Source: Marinobacter algicola DG893
Lineage (GTDB): Bacteria > Pseudomonadota > Gammaproteobacteria > Pseudomonadales > Oleiphilaceae
Length of the DNA stretch: 64,000 nt
Reading direction: 5' to 3'
NCBI RefSeq assembly: GCF_000170835.1
Contig: NZ_ABCP01000005.1
Span: forward strand, 62,001 to 126,000
Part shown: in pieces, positions 35,502 through 43,280 of the stretch
How positions within the stretch are numbered: the first letter of the stretch is position 1
How the letters are laid out: each line of letters starts with the position of its first letter
Made by a program: the position numbers and the translations under genes
The notes under the pieces: generated by a model
The model's database searches: none
What the model was told of the DNA's origin: nothing
Seen by the model: the letters and a program-made list of their open reading frames with translations, nothing else

Positions 35502-36962
35502 TCACAATTTCACACAAATGTTTTTCATCTCGGTGTAGAACTCCAGGGAGTGCACACCACCCTCACGACCAATACCGGACTGTTTGCTGCCACCGAATGG
35601 CGTGCGCAAGTCCCGCAAGAACCAGCTGTTGACCCAGATAATGCCGGCTTCGATCTGGCCCGCGACCCGGTGGGCGCGGGTAATGTTCTCGCTCCAGATC
35701 GCTGATGCCAGCCCGTATGGGAGGCTGTTGGCCAACTCGATGGCTTCTTCTTCGTTATCGAATGGGCACAAGTGGACACAGGGGCCGAAGATTTCATCGG
35801 TAATCACCGCCGAATCTTCCGGCAAACCCGTCCAGATGGTGGGCTGAACCCAGGCACCACCAGCCAGAGCTTCCGGCATCTCCGGTACACCACCACCAGT
35901 AACCAACGTGGCACCGTCATCAACGGCTTTCTGGTAATAGGACAGTACCTTTTCCCGGTGTTTGAGGCTGACGAGAGGCCCCATATCCGCCTCAATATCA
36001 TCCGGAGGGCCAATCTTTATGCCTTCCGCGGCTTCTTTGAGTCGGCCAACGAACTCGTCGAAGATGGAACGCTCCACGTAAACCCGCTCTGTTCCCAGGC
36101 AAACCTGGCCACAGTTGGCGAAGGCTGAGCGCATGGTGCCCTCGATCGCCTTGTCCATATCGCAGTCGGCGAACACCAGGCCGGCGTTCTTGCCACCCAG
36201 CTCCAGGGAGATATCCCGAATGCCCTTGGCGGCGGCCTTCATGATGACTTCACCGGTGCCGGTTTCGCCGGTAAAGGTGAAGCCATCCACCATCGGATGC
36301 TCGGTGAGGAAAGCCCCGGCGGAATCCCCACCGAAGCCGTGAACCACATTGAACACCCCGTCTGGTACGCCCGCGTCTTTCATTACGTCGCCCAGCAGGG
36401 CGGTGGTGGTGGGGGTTTCCTCGGAAGGCTTGACCACCACAGTATTGCCACAGGCCAGGGCAGGCCCGACTTTCCAGGTCATCAACAGCAAAGGCAGGTT
36501 CCAGGGACTGATCACACCAATCACGCCCTTGGGCCGGCGTACGGCGTAGTTCAGTGCGCCGGTGCCGTCCGGCGTTGGCATTTCGAAGGATTCCGTGGGC
36601 ACGTTCTTGATCATGTCCGCGAACACTTTGAAGTTGGCTGCGCCCCGGGGAATATCGATGTGGCTCGCCAGGGATCTGGGCTTGCCGGTATCCAGGCATT
36701 CCGCTTCCAGGAACTCTTCAAACCGTGCGTTGATGCCGTCGGCTACCTTGTGCAGGATGCCGGTGCGTTCCTCCAGCGTCATCTTTCCCCAAGGGCCACG
36801 CAGAGCCGATTTCGCGGCCTTGACGGCAGCATCCACCTCCTCCCGGCCAGCTTCGTGAACCTTGCTGATCACCTGGCCGTTGGCCGGGTTAACGTTGTCA
36901 AAAAGCTTGCCGCTGGCCGAGCCAACGTACTGCCCGTTGATGTAGTGTTTAATGTCTTTCAT
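35502..36962 (-). CDS. dmpC: 2-hydroxymuconic semialdehyde dehydrogenase
   Basis: A 486-residue NAD+-dependent aldehyde dehydrogenase. Catalytic Glu is in LELGGKN and catalytic Cys in NCGQVCLGTERVYV (about residue 287); the oxyanion Asn lies in SPWNLPLL. It starts the 4-oxalocrotonate branch. It is 31 bases after dmpB on the same strand. Confidence 0.95.
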   Translation of the reverse strand: MKDIKHYINGQYVGSASGKLFDNVNPANGQVISKVHEAGREEVDAAVKAAKSALRGPWGKMTLEERTGILHKVADGINARFEEFLEAECLDTGKPRSLASHIDIPRGAANFKVFADMIKNVPTESFEMPTPDGTGALNYAVRRPKGVIGVISPWNLPLLLMTWKVGPALACGNTVVVKPSEETPTTTALLGDVMKDAGVPDGVFNVVHGFGGDSAGAFLTEHPMVDGFTFTGETGTGEVIMKAAAKGIRDISLELGGKNAGLVFADCDMDKAIEGTMRSAFANCGQVCLGTERVYVERSIFDEFVGRLKEAAEGIKIGPPDDIEADMGPLVSLKHREKVLSYYQKAVDDGATLVTGGGVPEMPEALAGGAWVQPTIWTGLPEDSAVITDEIFGPCVHLCPFDNEEEAIELANSLPYGLASAIWSENITRAHRVAGQIEAGIIWVNSWFLRDLRTPFGGSKQSGIGREGGVHSLEFYTEMKNICVKL

Positions 36963-36993
36963 TGCTGCTTATTCCCGTAAAGCCAGTGTTGGG

Positions 36994-37917
36994 TTAGGTC
37001 AGTACCGTCAGGAACCGTTCATTCAGTACCCGGTCGTGGTAGAAAATCGCTTTACCAAGATCTTCCGCTTTCCAAGTGATCGGTTTGTGGTCCGGGTAGG
37101 TGTAGTCGCCACCACAGAACACTTCGTTGCGGTTGCCGGACGGATCGAAGAAGTAGATGGTTTTGCCGTGGGTCAGGCCGTGACGGGTCGGGCCGATATC
37201 AATCGAGGTATCGGTCATGGAGATCAGATCGGCGGCGCGCAGAACGTCTTCCCAGGTTTCCAGGAAAAACGACGCGTGATGGAACTTACCCGGCTCTTCA
37301 TGATGAATGAAGGCAATGTCGTGCTCCTTCATGGAGACGGTCAGGAACTGGGCGACGCGGGTACCTTCCGGGTCCAGAACCTGCTCCGCCAGGTGGAAGC
37401 CCAATACATTGACAAAAATGTCGTAGGTCGCGGCCAGTTCCGGACCGTAGAACAGGCAGTGGTCAAAACGAACCGCCTTCATACCCTCGAGACCCCGTGG
37501 CCAGGCCTCCGGATTAACCTCGGTGACGCCCCATTTTCCGGTGTAGAGTTTGTCGGCATACAGCTCGAACGCATGGCCAGAAGGCACACTGAAACGAACC
37601 CGGCGACCACAGTCTTTCAAGTCACCCTCGGGGATCTGCTCGACATCCACGCCAAACGCCACCAAGTCTTTCTGGAGCTGAACCAGAGTGGCCTCATCAA
37701 CCACCTTGAAACCCATGAAGTCGCAGCCCGGCTCGTCTGCCTCGCGCAGAACCACGGAGAACTTGTCCACTTCGGACCAAGCCTTCAGATACACCCGCCC
37801 CTCGTCGTCGCGGTCGGTTTCGATCAGACCCATCAGGTCTGTGTAGTGTTTAACGGCTTCGTCTATATCGAGAACACGGATCTGGACGTGGCCGGGACGC
37901 ATTACACCTTTTTTCAT
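36994..37917 (-). CDS. dmpB: Catechol 2,3-dioxygenase
   Basis: A 307-residue type I extradiol dioxygenase of the vicinal-oxygen-chelate fold. Iron ligands are expected in RFDHCLFYG (His), [10 protein letters not shown] (His) and the C-terminal [17 protein letters not shown] (Glu), all readable. The start [17 protein letters not shown] at 37917 fits the family; upstream in-frame codons run into dmpQ. It opens catechol to 2-hydroxymuconic semialdehyde, in competition with CatA for the same substrate. Confidence 0.96.
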   Translation of the reverse strand: MKKGVMRPGHVQIRVLDIDEAVKHYTDLMGLIETDRDDEGRVYLKAWSEVDKFSVVLREADEPGCDFMGFKVVDEATLVQLQKDLVAFGVDVEQIPEGDLKDCGRRVRFSVPSGHAFELYADKLYTGKWGVTEVNPEAWPRGLEGMKAVRFDHCLFYGPELAATYDIFVNVLGFHLAEQVLDPEGTRVAQFLTVSMKEHDIAFIHHEEPGKFHHASFFLETWEDVLRAADLISMTDTSIDIGPTRHGLTHGKTIYFFDPSGNRNEVFCGGDYTYPDHKPITWKAEDLGKAIFYHDRVLNERFLTVLT

Positions 37918-37922
37918 GACAG

Positions 37923-38255
37923 TTACCTCAACGCTGTTGTTTTTGTCTGCTTGCTTGCGAGACCGGACTGCGATGGCCGGCACTCGATGGTCAAATCCGT
38001 CAGGGGATACACCCGGCAGGCCAGGACTTCCTTTTTTTCCAGAGCTTCCGGCGGAACATGAACCTTGCTCATCTTTCCGCACTCAAACTCTCCTGCCAGA
38101 ACCTGGATCTTGCAGTAACCACAGCCGCCGCCCCGGCAACCCACGGGCACACACTTCATGCCCCGTTGCTCCATGGCCTTCAGCACACTCTGGCCGGCCT
38201 CACACTCAAAAGATTCGCCGCTGTACTGCTCGGTTATCCGGTAGATCTGCGCCAT
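37923..38255 (-). CDS. dmpQ: Chloroplast-type ferredoxin, catechol dioxygenase reactivator
   Basis: A 110-residue [2Fe-2S] ferredoxin (XylT/DmpQ type). The ligands follow [12 protein letters not shown] with the fourth Cys in EVLACRV. Its known role is to re-reduce iron in catechol 2,3-dioxygenase oxidised by alkylcatechols, and it sits directly before dmpB with a five-base gap. The C-terminal [16 protein letters not shown] extends slightly past the usual end. Confidence 0.93.
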   Translation of the reverse strand: MAQIYRITEQYSGESFECEAGQSVLKAMEQRGMKCVPVGCRGGGCGYCKIQVLAGEFECGKMSKVHVPPEALEKKEVLACRVYPLTDLTIECRPSQSGLASKQTKTTALR

Positions 38256-38268
38256 GCGTCACCCCCAG

Positions 38269-39330
38269 TCAGATCTTCTTGAACAGGGCCGAGCGCTGGG
38301 TTTCTTCCGCGCCATCCGCCGCTGTCAGGAACTTCTCCATGAAGATGTCCCGCTCAAAAAGCCGGCCCTGCATCAAGGAGGTGATCGCGGCATCAATCAT
38401 TGGCGGTGGACCACACAGGTAAGCCTTGTTGCCGGCGAAACGACCATCAAAATGCGCCTTGGCCGCTTCATGCACATAGCCACGGAAGCCCTGCCAACCG
38501 TCATCGTCCTCGGCCTGGCTCAGAGCCGGCACGTAGGTGAAGTTGTCGTGATCACGATCAAGGCCTTCAAACAACTCACGGTTGTACAGTTCAGCGACAT
38601 TGCGAGCGCCCTGGAACAGCACAACCCTGCGTTCGTCGTTCTGCTCAAGCAGATCCAGAATCATGGATTGCGGGCTGGACAGCCCTGACCCGCCAGCGAT
38701 GAAGATCAGATCGCCCGGCTGGGAGCTGCGTACGAAAAACTGGCCGTAAGGCCCGGACAGGTGCAGTTCATCGCCCGCTTTCAGTTGCTCATGGATGTAA
38801 GTGGTTGCTGCGCCGCCCTCAACCATGCGCACATGCAGTTCCACTTCGTCGGTCTTGCTGGGTTGGTTAGCCAGGGAGAACGCGCGAGGGCCATCAACGC
38901 CCGGCACATCGATATTGATGTATTGGCCAGCCTGGAACGTCATAGGACGGTCCAGCTTCAGGTGGATTCCCTTGATGGTCGGAGACAGCTCGACGATGTC
39001 GCTCACTGTCGCGGTATAATCCTCAACCGGATAGCCCTCGAAATCCGGGTCGACATCGATATCGGCTTCGATCGTGACGTCACTTTCAACGGTCGCGCAG
39101 CAGGCCAGTACCTTGCCTTCGTCCCGCTCGACATCCATCAGGGCGAAAGGCGAGGCATCGCCGATTTCTACATCGCCTTCGAGGACCTGAACCTTACAGG
39201 TGGCGCAGGTGCCATGGCCGCAAGCGAACGGCAACCAGACACCCTGGCGCAGGGCGGCGGCGAGGATGGTCTGGCCATCTTCCACATCAATCTGCTCGCC
39301 AATGGGCTCGATAGTAACGGTGTGACTCAT
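38269..39330 (-). CDS. dmpP: Phenol hydroxylase reductase component
   Basis: A 353-residue reductase with an N-terminal [2Fe-2S] domain (CGHGTCATCKV; fourth Cys in VLACCATV), FAD domain (ARAFSLANQP by comparison: PRAFSLAN) and NAD domain (FIAGGSGLSSPQSM; YLCGPPPMIDAA). It supplies electrons from NADH to DmpN. The ATG at 39330 begins MSHTVTIEPIGEQID, as in the family; an in-frame start at 39366 would overlap dmpO. Confidence 0.95.
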   Translation of the reverse strand: MSHTVTIEPIGEQIDVEDGQTILAAALRQGVWLPFACGHGTCATCKVQVLEGDVEIGDASPFALMDVERDEGKVLACCATVESDVTIEADIDVDPDFEGYPVEDYTATVSDIVELSPTIKGIHLKLDRPMTFQAGQYINIDVPGVDGPRAFSLANQPSKTDEVELHVRMVEGGAATTYIHEQLKAGDELHLSGPYGQFFVRSSQPGDLIFIAGGSGLSSPQSMILDLLEQNDERRVVLFQGARNVAELYNRELFEGLDRDHDNFTYVPALSQAEDDDGWQGFRGYVHEAAKAHFDGRFAGNKAYLCGPPPMIDAAITSLMQGRLFERDIFMEKFLTAADGAEETQRSALFKKI

Positions 39331-39340
39331 AGCGCTACCC

Positions 39341-39700
39341 TCAGAATCCGGCGCCGGCAAGGCCATTAAGGCCCGGCGTGGTTACCGTCAGCATGCTCTT
39401 GTGATCAATGCCGTTGTCTTTGAGGCTGGCATTGACATCCGGTGTGAACGGCTCGTCATTCAGCAGCCATTGCGCTCCGAGAAAGTCCGCTTTCGCGGCA
39501 TCCGGATGGGGCGCTGTGGCCGGCTTCAGAATCTCTTCAACCATGGTCCCGAAGGTCATGTCCGGTTTAACCAGCAGGGCAAACGGAGAGCAGAACATCA
39601 GATGATTCGGCCAGAGCACATACAGCAACTGCATGCCATTGAAGTTCTCGACCTTATCCCGTGGTTCAAACTTGTAGTCGTATAAAGCATTAACACTCAT
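39341..39700 (-). CDS. dmpO: Phenol hydroxylase subunit DmpO
   Basis: A 119-residue gamma-type subunit of the soluble diiron phenol hydroxylase. The start MSVNALYDYKFEPRD and the LLYVLWPNHLMFCSPFALL segment are characteristic. The ATG at 39700 has AAGGTGA five bases upstream; an in-frame GTG at 39709 is less likely. AAAAAACAACAA at 39711-39722 lies immediately before the ribosome site. Confidence 0.94.
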   Translation of the reverse strand: MSVNALYDYKFEPRDKVENFNGMQLLYVLWPNHLMFCSPFALLVKPDMTFGTMVEEILKPATAPHPDAAKADFLGAQWLLNDEPFTPDVNASLKDNGIDHKSMLTVTTPGLNGLAGAGF

Positions 39701-39766
39701 GGTGGTCACCTTGTTGTTTTTTAGGGTGAATCACCCGGCGCCAGATAACACCGGGTGATCTCCGTA

Positions 39767-41314
39767 TCAGGCTGCGTCCCGTTTGGCCCTTTCAGTCTTG
39801 TCATCAGACGACTTGCCCTTGATGGAGAGCCAGCGCTTGTGGTCCGGCGAGCCGACATACTCGAAATTGTCTTCGCCGATGTTGATGTGATAGTACTTCT
39901 GGACCACTGTCTCCACGTCACCGCCTTCACAGTTGCCCTGGTAGATCTGGTGTACCGGCAACCACGCCTGAACGTACTTCTCAGGCTCGTGCTTGAAGAT
40001 GTCGCAGCAGGCTTCGGAGCAGAAGTGGTAACGCTCACCTTCGTACTTCATCTGACGGTGGCTGAGCTTGGTAGGCTCCCCCATCTCGGTAAACAGCGTT
40101 GGTACCTGGCATACCTGGCACAGTTGCGGCAGGGTGTTGTTGTAGAAGCGACGACCTTCGGCATGCTCTTTGGCCCAATGCTCGTAGCGCGGGCGGTAGT
40201 ACTTGTCGAAAGTCTCCGGATACTTCTCGGACATCCAGTCCATTTCATCCTTGCCGGGAATCCAGGTATGGAAGTTGGTGGCCTGGCTGTACTGGTAGAA
40301 CGTGCCCCAGAGTTGATGGCTGATGTGATGCTTGGCATCGTTGGCCACATCCTGATATTTGGGCGGGCGGATGCCGTAGCGTTCAAGGTCCTTGAACAGA
40401 GCGCCACCGTTTTGCTCGTAGTACACCTCCCAGGCTTCGGACCAGGACATGACCTTGTTCGGCAGCATATAGTCCATCATCATGCTGACCAGGCTCAGCA
40501 GGCGGAAGCCGCGCCAGAACCACTTGTCGATCCAGCGCTGAACGATGGGCACGTTGTCCTCGTGCTGTTCGAGGATGAACTTGATCACCTCAAGGCCCAG
40601 GGTCATGTGCCGTGCTTCGTCAGACTGCGCCGAGAAACCAAAAGTGACAGTAGCCATGTCGCCGTTGTATGCGGCGCCGGACATGAACGGAACGAACAAA
40701 AGGTTAGTCAGCACATACTCGAATGAGAACGAAATTGCGGTCAGAAACTCGAACGGTCCGGCCGAACGGGCATCATCGAAGAACGACTTGGGTACCGACA
40801 GGAACCATACCCGGTCATGCATATACGCAGCATCGTGCAGGCCGTTAAAGTGCTTGTTATAGTGGCTCATGGCGTGTTGCTGAGTCTGTGAATGTCGCAA
40901 CTCATCAATAGCCTGCATCTGGCACGCCACCCGCGCACCGGCACCGCTAAACTGGCGCCCCACTTTGGCATACCCCTGAAAAGCCGCGTGTTCCAGGGGC
41001 GAAACACCAGTCAGAAACAGCTTCAGCGCGTTCACATAGCGGGCATCTGAAATGTTCTGGTGGCCGTTGTTCTGGGCAAAGGCATCGAAAATGGCGTACA
41101 GCTTTTTCTCTTTTTCGGCCTGGTACTTCCAGTAAGCGTCCATGGTCAGGCGGAACGGATCTTCCCATTGGGACCAATCGGTAATCTTGATACCTTCAAA
41201 ATCCTCGTCCGGGAAAATGTCCTTCTTCTTTTGATAGGTTGGCTCCCAAGCCATATCCCGGGTCAGGTACTGGTATTTGTCCTTGAGATTCAGCTTCTTG
41301 CTTTTAACAGCCAT
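39767..41314 (-). CDS. dmpN: Phenol hydroxylase large oxygenase subunit
   Basis: A 515-residue alpha subunit with the diiron centre. The two ligand clusters are expected in LEHAAFQGY and DELRHSQTQQHAMSH (first pair) and in QSDEARHMTLG (second E-x-x-H). A C-terminal YHS-like zinc/iron motif (YHFCSEACCDIFKHEPEKY) is intact. It hydroxylates phenol to catechol. The ATG at 41314 (MAVKSKKLNLKDKYQYLTR) is family-typical; the longer frame to 41419 would cover dmpM. Confidence 0.96.
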   Translation of the reverse strand: MAVKSKKLNLKDKYQYLTRDMAWEPTYQKKKDIFPDEDFEGIKITDWSQWEDPFRLTMDAYWKYQAEKEKKLYAIFDAFAQNNGHQNISDARYVNALKLFLTGVSPLEHAAFQGYAKVGRQFSGAGARVACQMQAIDELRHSQTQQHAMSHYNKHFNGLHDAAYMHDRVWFLSVPKSFFDDARSAGPFEFLTAISFSFEYVLTNLLFVPFMSGAAYNGDMATVTFGFSAQSDEARHMTLGLEVIKFILEQHEDNVPIVQRWIDKWFWRGFRLLSLVSMMMDYMLPNKVMSWSEAWEVYYEQNGGALFKDLERYGIRPPKYQDVANDAKHHISHQLWGTFYQYSQATNFHTWIPGKDEMDWMSEKYPETFDKYYRPRYEHWAKEHAEGRRFYNNTLPQLCQVCQVPTLFTEMGEPTKLSHRQMKYEGERYHFCSEACCDIFKHEPEKYVQAWLPVHQIYQGNCEGGDVETVVQKYYHINIGEDNFEYVGSPDHKRWLSIKGKSSDDKTERAKRDAA

Positions 41315-41328
41315 GATAAGTCTCCCAA

Positions 41329-41598
41329 TTAGGTCCACTGAAGAATGAAGTGGTCGTCGTCTTCGTCGACATTGCCGCCGATACTGATCACGTCGATGAG
41401 CATTTCCTGAACATCCCATTCGCGACCAAGCTTCTCTTCCATCGTTTCCCGGTTGATCACCAGACGTTTCTCCGCCTGGATCCGGATCATTGCCGGCTGA
41501 TGTTGAATTTCCGCTTCCGGATTATCCTCAGCGATGGCCTCCACCAGGTAGCGGGCGTTGTCGTTGTCCTGAAAGGCAATAAATACGAGCTGGCTCAT
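41329..41598 (-). CDS. dmpM: Phenol hydroxylase regulatory subunit
   Basis: An 89-residue cofactor-less effector (MmoB/DmpM) protein. The opening SQLVFIAFQDNDNARYLVEAI and the EKLGREWDVQEMLIDVISIGG segment match the family. It binds DmpN to tune oxygen chemistry. Its ATG overlaps the dmpL stop by four bases. Confidence 0.95.
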   Translation of the reverse strand: MSQLVFIAFQDNDNARYLVEAIAEDNPEAEIQHQPAMIRIQAEKRLVINRETMEEKLGREWDVQEMLIDVISIGGNVDEDDDHFILQWT

Positions 41599-42596
41599 GC
41601 GGATACTCCCTGGCTCTGAAGCTGAAATTTCTTGAGGCGGGTGGAGAGTTGCGCCCGGATTTCATCCAGGGCCTCAATGCCGGTACTGGCCTCGGCCAAG
41701 GGTTTGAGGGCGTTGTATGCCTGCGGCTCCCACTGGTCGACCCAGGCCTGGACCTGTTCAAGGTTGGCCTCGCTTTCCGCAACCACAACCTTGATCATGG
41801 CGTTGGTCCAGCGCAGGGATTCCTTATACCAGTCACGCATGAATTCAGTGAGCATGGAGACATCCTCAGCGTCCTGCTCACCCAGCCATTGATCCATCTT
41901 TTCGTACACCAACGGGAACAACAGGCCATCCATCAACACGTTCTGAACCAAAGTCAACTCGAACCAGTCGTCCACCACCAGGGTGTCTTCCACCAGTTTG
42001 CGCATGGGCTGCCACAGGTCGTCATCGATCCAGTAGCCCTTTGATTCATCCAGAGCAGCACCGGTACTGCCATCCAGCATCAGCGCAATACGAGACAGGT
42101 ACTGACCGATGCCCAGGCGATCCATCGCGGTATAGATGTGCATTTGCGAGACCGTCGTCGCGTTGACATCGCCCGCGATCTTGCTGTTATTCATGTTGGC
42201 GCCGAGCTCTACGTGGCGCAGAGGTACCAGCAGTCTCAGGATCTGTTTCTGGGTTGCTTCAGGAAGGCGAGTCAGCAGGTTGCGCTTTTCGCAAAACCCG
42301 AAACTGGTCTCCGCCGCCTCCTGCATCTTGGCCCGGTTACCGACATAGGCGCCGTAGTAGAACTGGCGGGGATCGGTGACGGCGTACCAGTCTTCCATGC
42401 GGATCGCCGTACGTGTGGGATCGTTCAGCGTATGTTTTGAATCCCACAGCGGGCGGTAGTGAAAGTTGGTTTTGGCTTCCAGGTCATAGCTGGCTTCCTG
42501 GTAACGGGAGGCCGGCTTGTCGCCGAAGCGACGGGCGATGTGCCCATATGTCTGGCGGATGGGCTCCACCGAATTGGTTTTGATCTCAATGCTCAT
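41595..42596 (-). CDS. dmpL: Phenol hydroxylase beta oxygenase subunit
   Basis: A 333-residue beta subunit that pairs with DmpN and DmpO in the oxygenase core. The chain is helical and keeps the ferritin-like fold without an intact diiron site, as known for the family. Recognisable segments are TFGHIARRFGDKPASRYQEA-like (here TYGHIARRFGDKPASRYQ) and QMHIYTAMDRLGIGQYLSRI. The leader holds TTTTGTTGTTTT on the plus strand (42609-42620), i.e. AAAACAACAAAA in the mRNA. Confidence 0.94.
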   Translation of the reverse strand: MSIEIKTNSVEPIRQTYGHIARRFGDKPASRYQEASYDLEAKTNFHYRPLWDSKHTLNDPTRTAIRMEDWYAVTDPRQFYYGAYVGNRAKMQEAAETSFGFCEKRNLLTRLPEATQKQILRLLVPLRHVELGANMNNSKIAGDVNATTVSQMHIYTAMDRLGIGQYLSRIALMLDGSTGAALDESKGYWIDDDLWQPMRKLVEDTLVVDDWFELTLVQNVLMDGLLFPLVYEKMDQWLGEQDAEDVSMLTEFMRDWYKESLRWTNAMIKVVVAESEANLEQVQAWVDQWEPQAYNALKPLAEASTGIEALDEIRAQLSTRLKKFQLQSQGVSA

Positions 42597-42645
42597 ATCA
42601 ACTTACCGTTTTGTTGTTTTGAGTGGATGATCGATGTGATGACGT

Positions 42646-42897
42646 TCAGCGGCGACCCTTCTCGCCGAAGCGCCACTTGACCATGTCCGCGTCAATCTCG
42701 CGGATCATGTCAGAATCCATGTGAACGACATTGTTGTGCTTGCAGAAGATCTCGAACGCTTCGCGCGGAAGGACGAGCTCAACAAACAGCTCGGGATGGC
42801 CGATGGCAAAATCGAACTCTACGAATCTGTCCTCTGGCCCGCTTCGGACCCGGATGTAACGGGTCAGCTCGTCGAAGCTTTTTGCATGCTCAGTCAT
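42646..42897 (-). CDS. dmpK: Phenol hydroxylase assembly protein
   Basis: An 83-residue protein that helps load iron into the oxygenase in relatives and is needed for phenol growth but not for catalysis. Segments YIRVRSGPEDRFVEFDFAIG and FCKHNNVVHMDSDMIR are typical. First gene of the operon, 31-40 bases after the expected sigma-54 start point. ATG at 42897 chosen; the longer in-frame start at 42954 would include the promoter. Confidence 0.93.
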   Translation of the reverse strand: MTEHAKSFDELTRYIRVRSGPEDRFVEFDFAIGHPELFVELVLPREAFEIFCKHNNVVHMDSDMIREIDADMVKWRFGEKGRR

Positions 42898-42938
42898 CGT
42901 TGGCACCCTTGTGTTTGTTATGGGTTGCCATGGCTGGA

Positions 42939-42953
42939 GCAACGGCTGTGCCA
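42939..42953 (-). promoter_or_regulatory. Sigma-54 promoter of the dmp operon
   Basis: On the minus strand TGGCAC-N5-TTGC, a full match to the -24/-12 consensus. The -12 GC is about 42 bases upstream of the dmpK ATG. Confidence 0.9.
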
Positions 42954-43079
42954 AGCATCGAAACCAGCCTTTAATAAAAATCCAGGCTACTGTTTTAAAA
43001 GACTTTATAAAGAGAATCGGGCGCTGAAGCAGCTTGAATTTTCGAAGGGGAGATTAGGAAGCCAGACGTATTTTTTCAC

Positions 43080-43105
43080 CATTTGATCAACATGAAATCT
43101 TGATC
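43080..43105. promoter_or_regulatory. DmpR-type upstream activating sequence, distal of pair
   Basis: Contains the palindrome TTGATCAA (43083-43090) and a second TTGATC at 43100-43105. XylR/DmpR enhancers are imperfect inverted repeats built from TTGATCAA. It lies about 130-165 bases upstream of the -12 element. Confidence 0.6.
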
Positions 43106-43124
43106 TGAGCAAATGCTCAGATCA
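43101..43124. repeat. Perfect inverted repeat with 4-base loop in dmpR-dmpK region
   Basis: TGATCTGAGC-AAAT-GCTCAGATCA, ten perfect pairs, no T-run after it. It overlaps the end of the first enhancer, so it could be part of the DmpR site or an operator for another regulator. Confidence 0.75.
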
Positions 43125-43151
43125 CCGGCCGACAGCGACTCTCGCCTGAAA

Positions 43152-43176
43152 TTTCATCATTTGATTGATTTTTGCC
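43152..43176. promoter_or_regulatory. DmpR-type upstream activating sequence, second of pair
   Basis: TTTCATCATTTGAT (43152-43165) followed by TGATTTTTG. The 14-mer recurs exactly at 45066-45079 upstream of the second sigma-54 promoter. Confidence 0.55.
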
Positions 43177-43280
43177 AAGGATAGGGTGTTATATGAAAAG
43201 AAGGCGGCGCCCGGCTGCCTTCGCACTGGACGACCTTTCCAGCGTGCGACCCCATACAATTACAAACGGGGCTCCTGAGC

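Larger units (their letters stand above)
42898..43280. other. dmpK-dmpR divergent regulatory region
   Basis: A 383-base non-coding interval. It holds, from left to right, the dmpK leader, a sigma-54 promoter facing left, an undescribed AT-rich stretch, a TTGATCAA enhancer half, a perfect 10-base inverted repeat, a second TTGAT-type enhancer and the dmpR leader. I see no gene in it. Confidence 0.8.
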
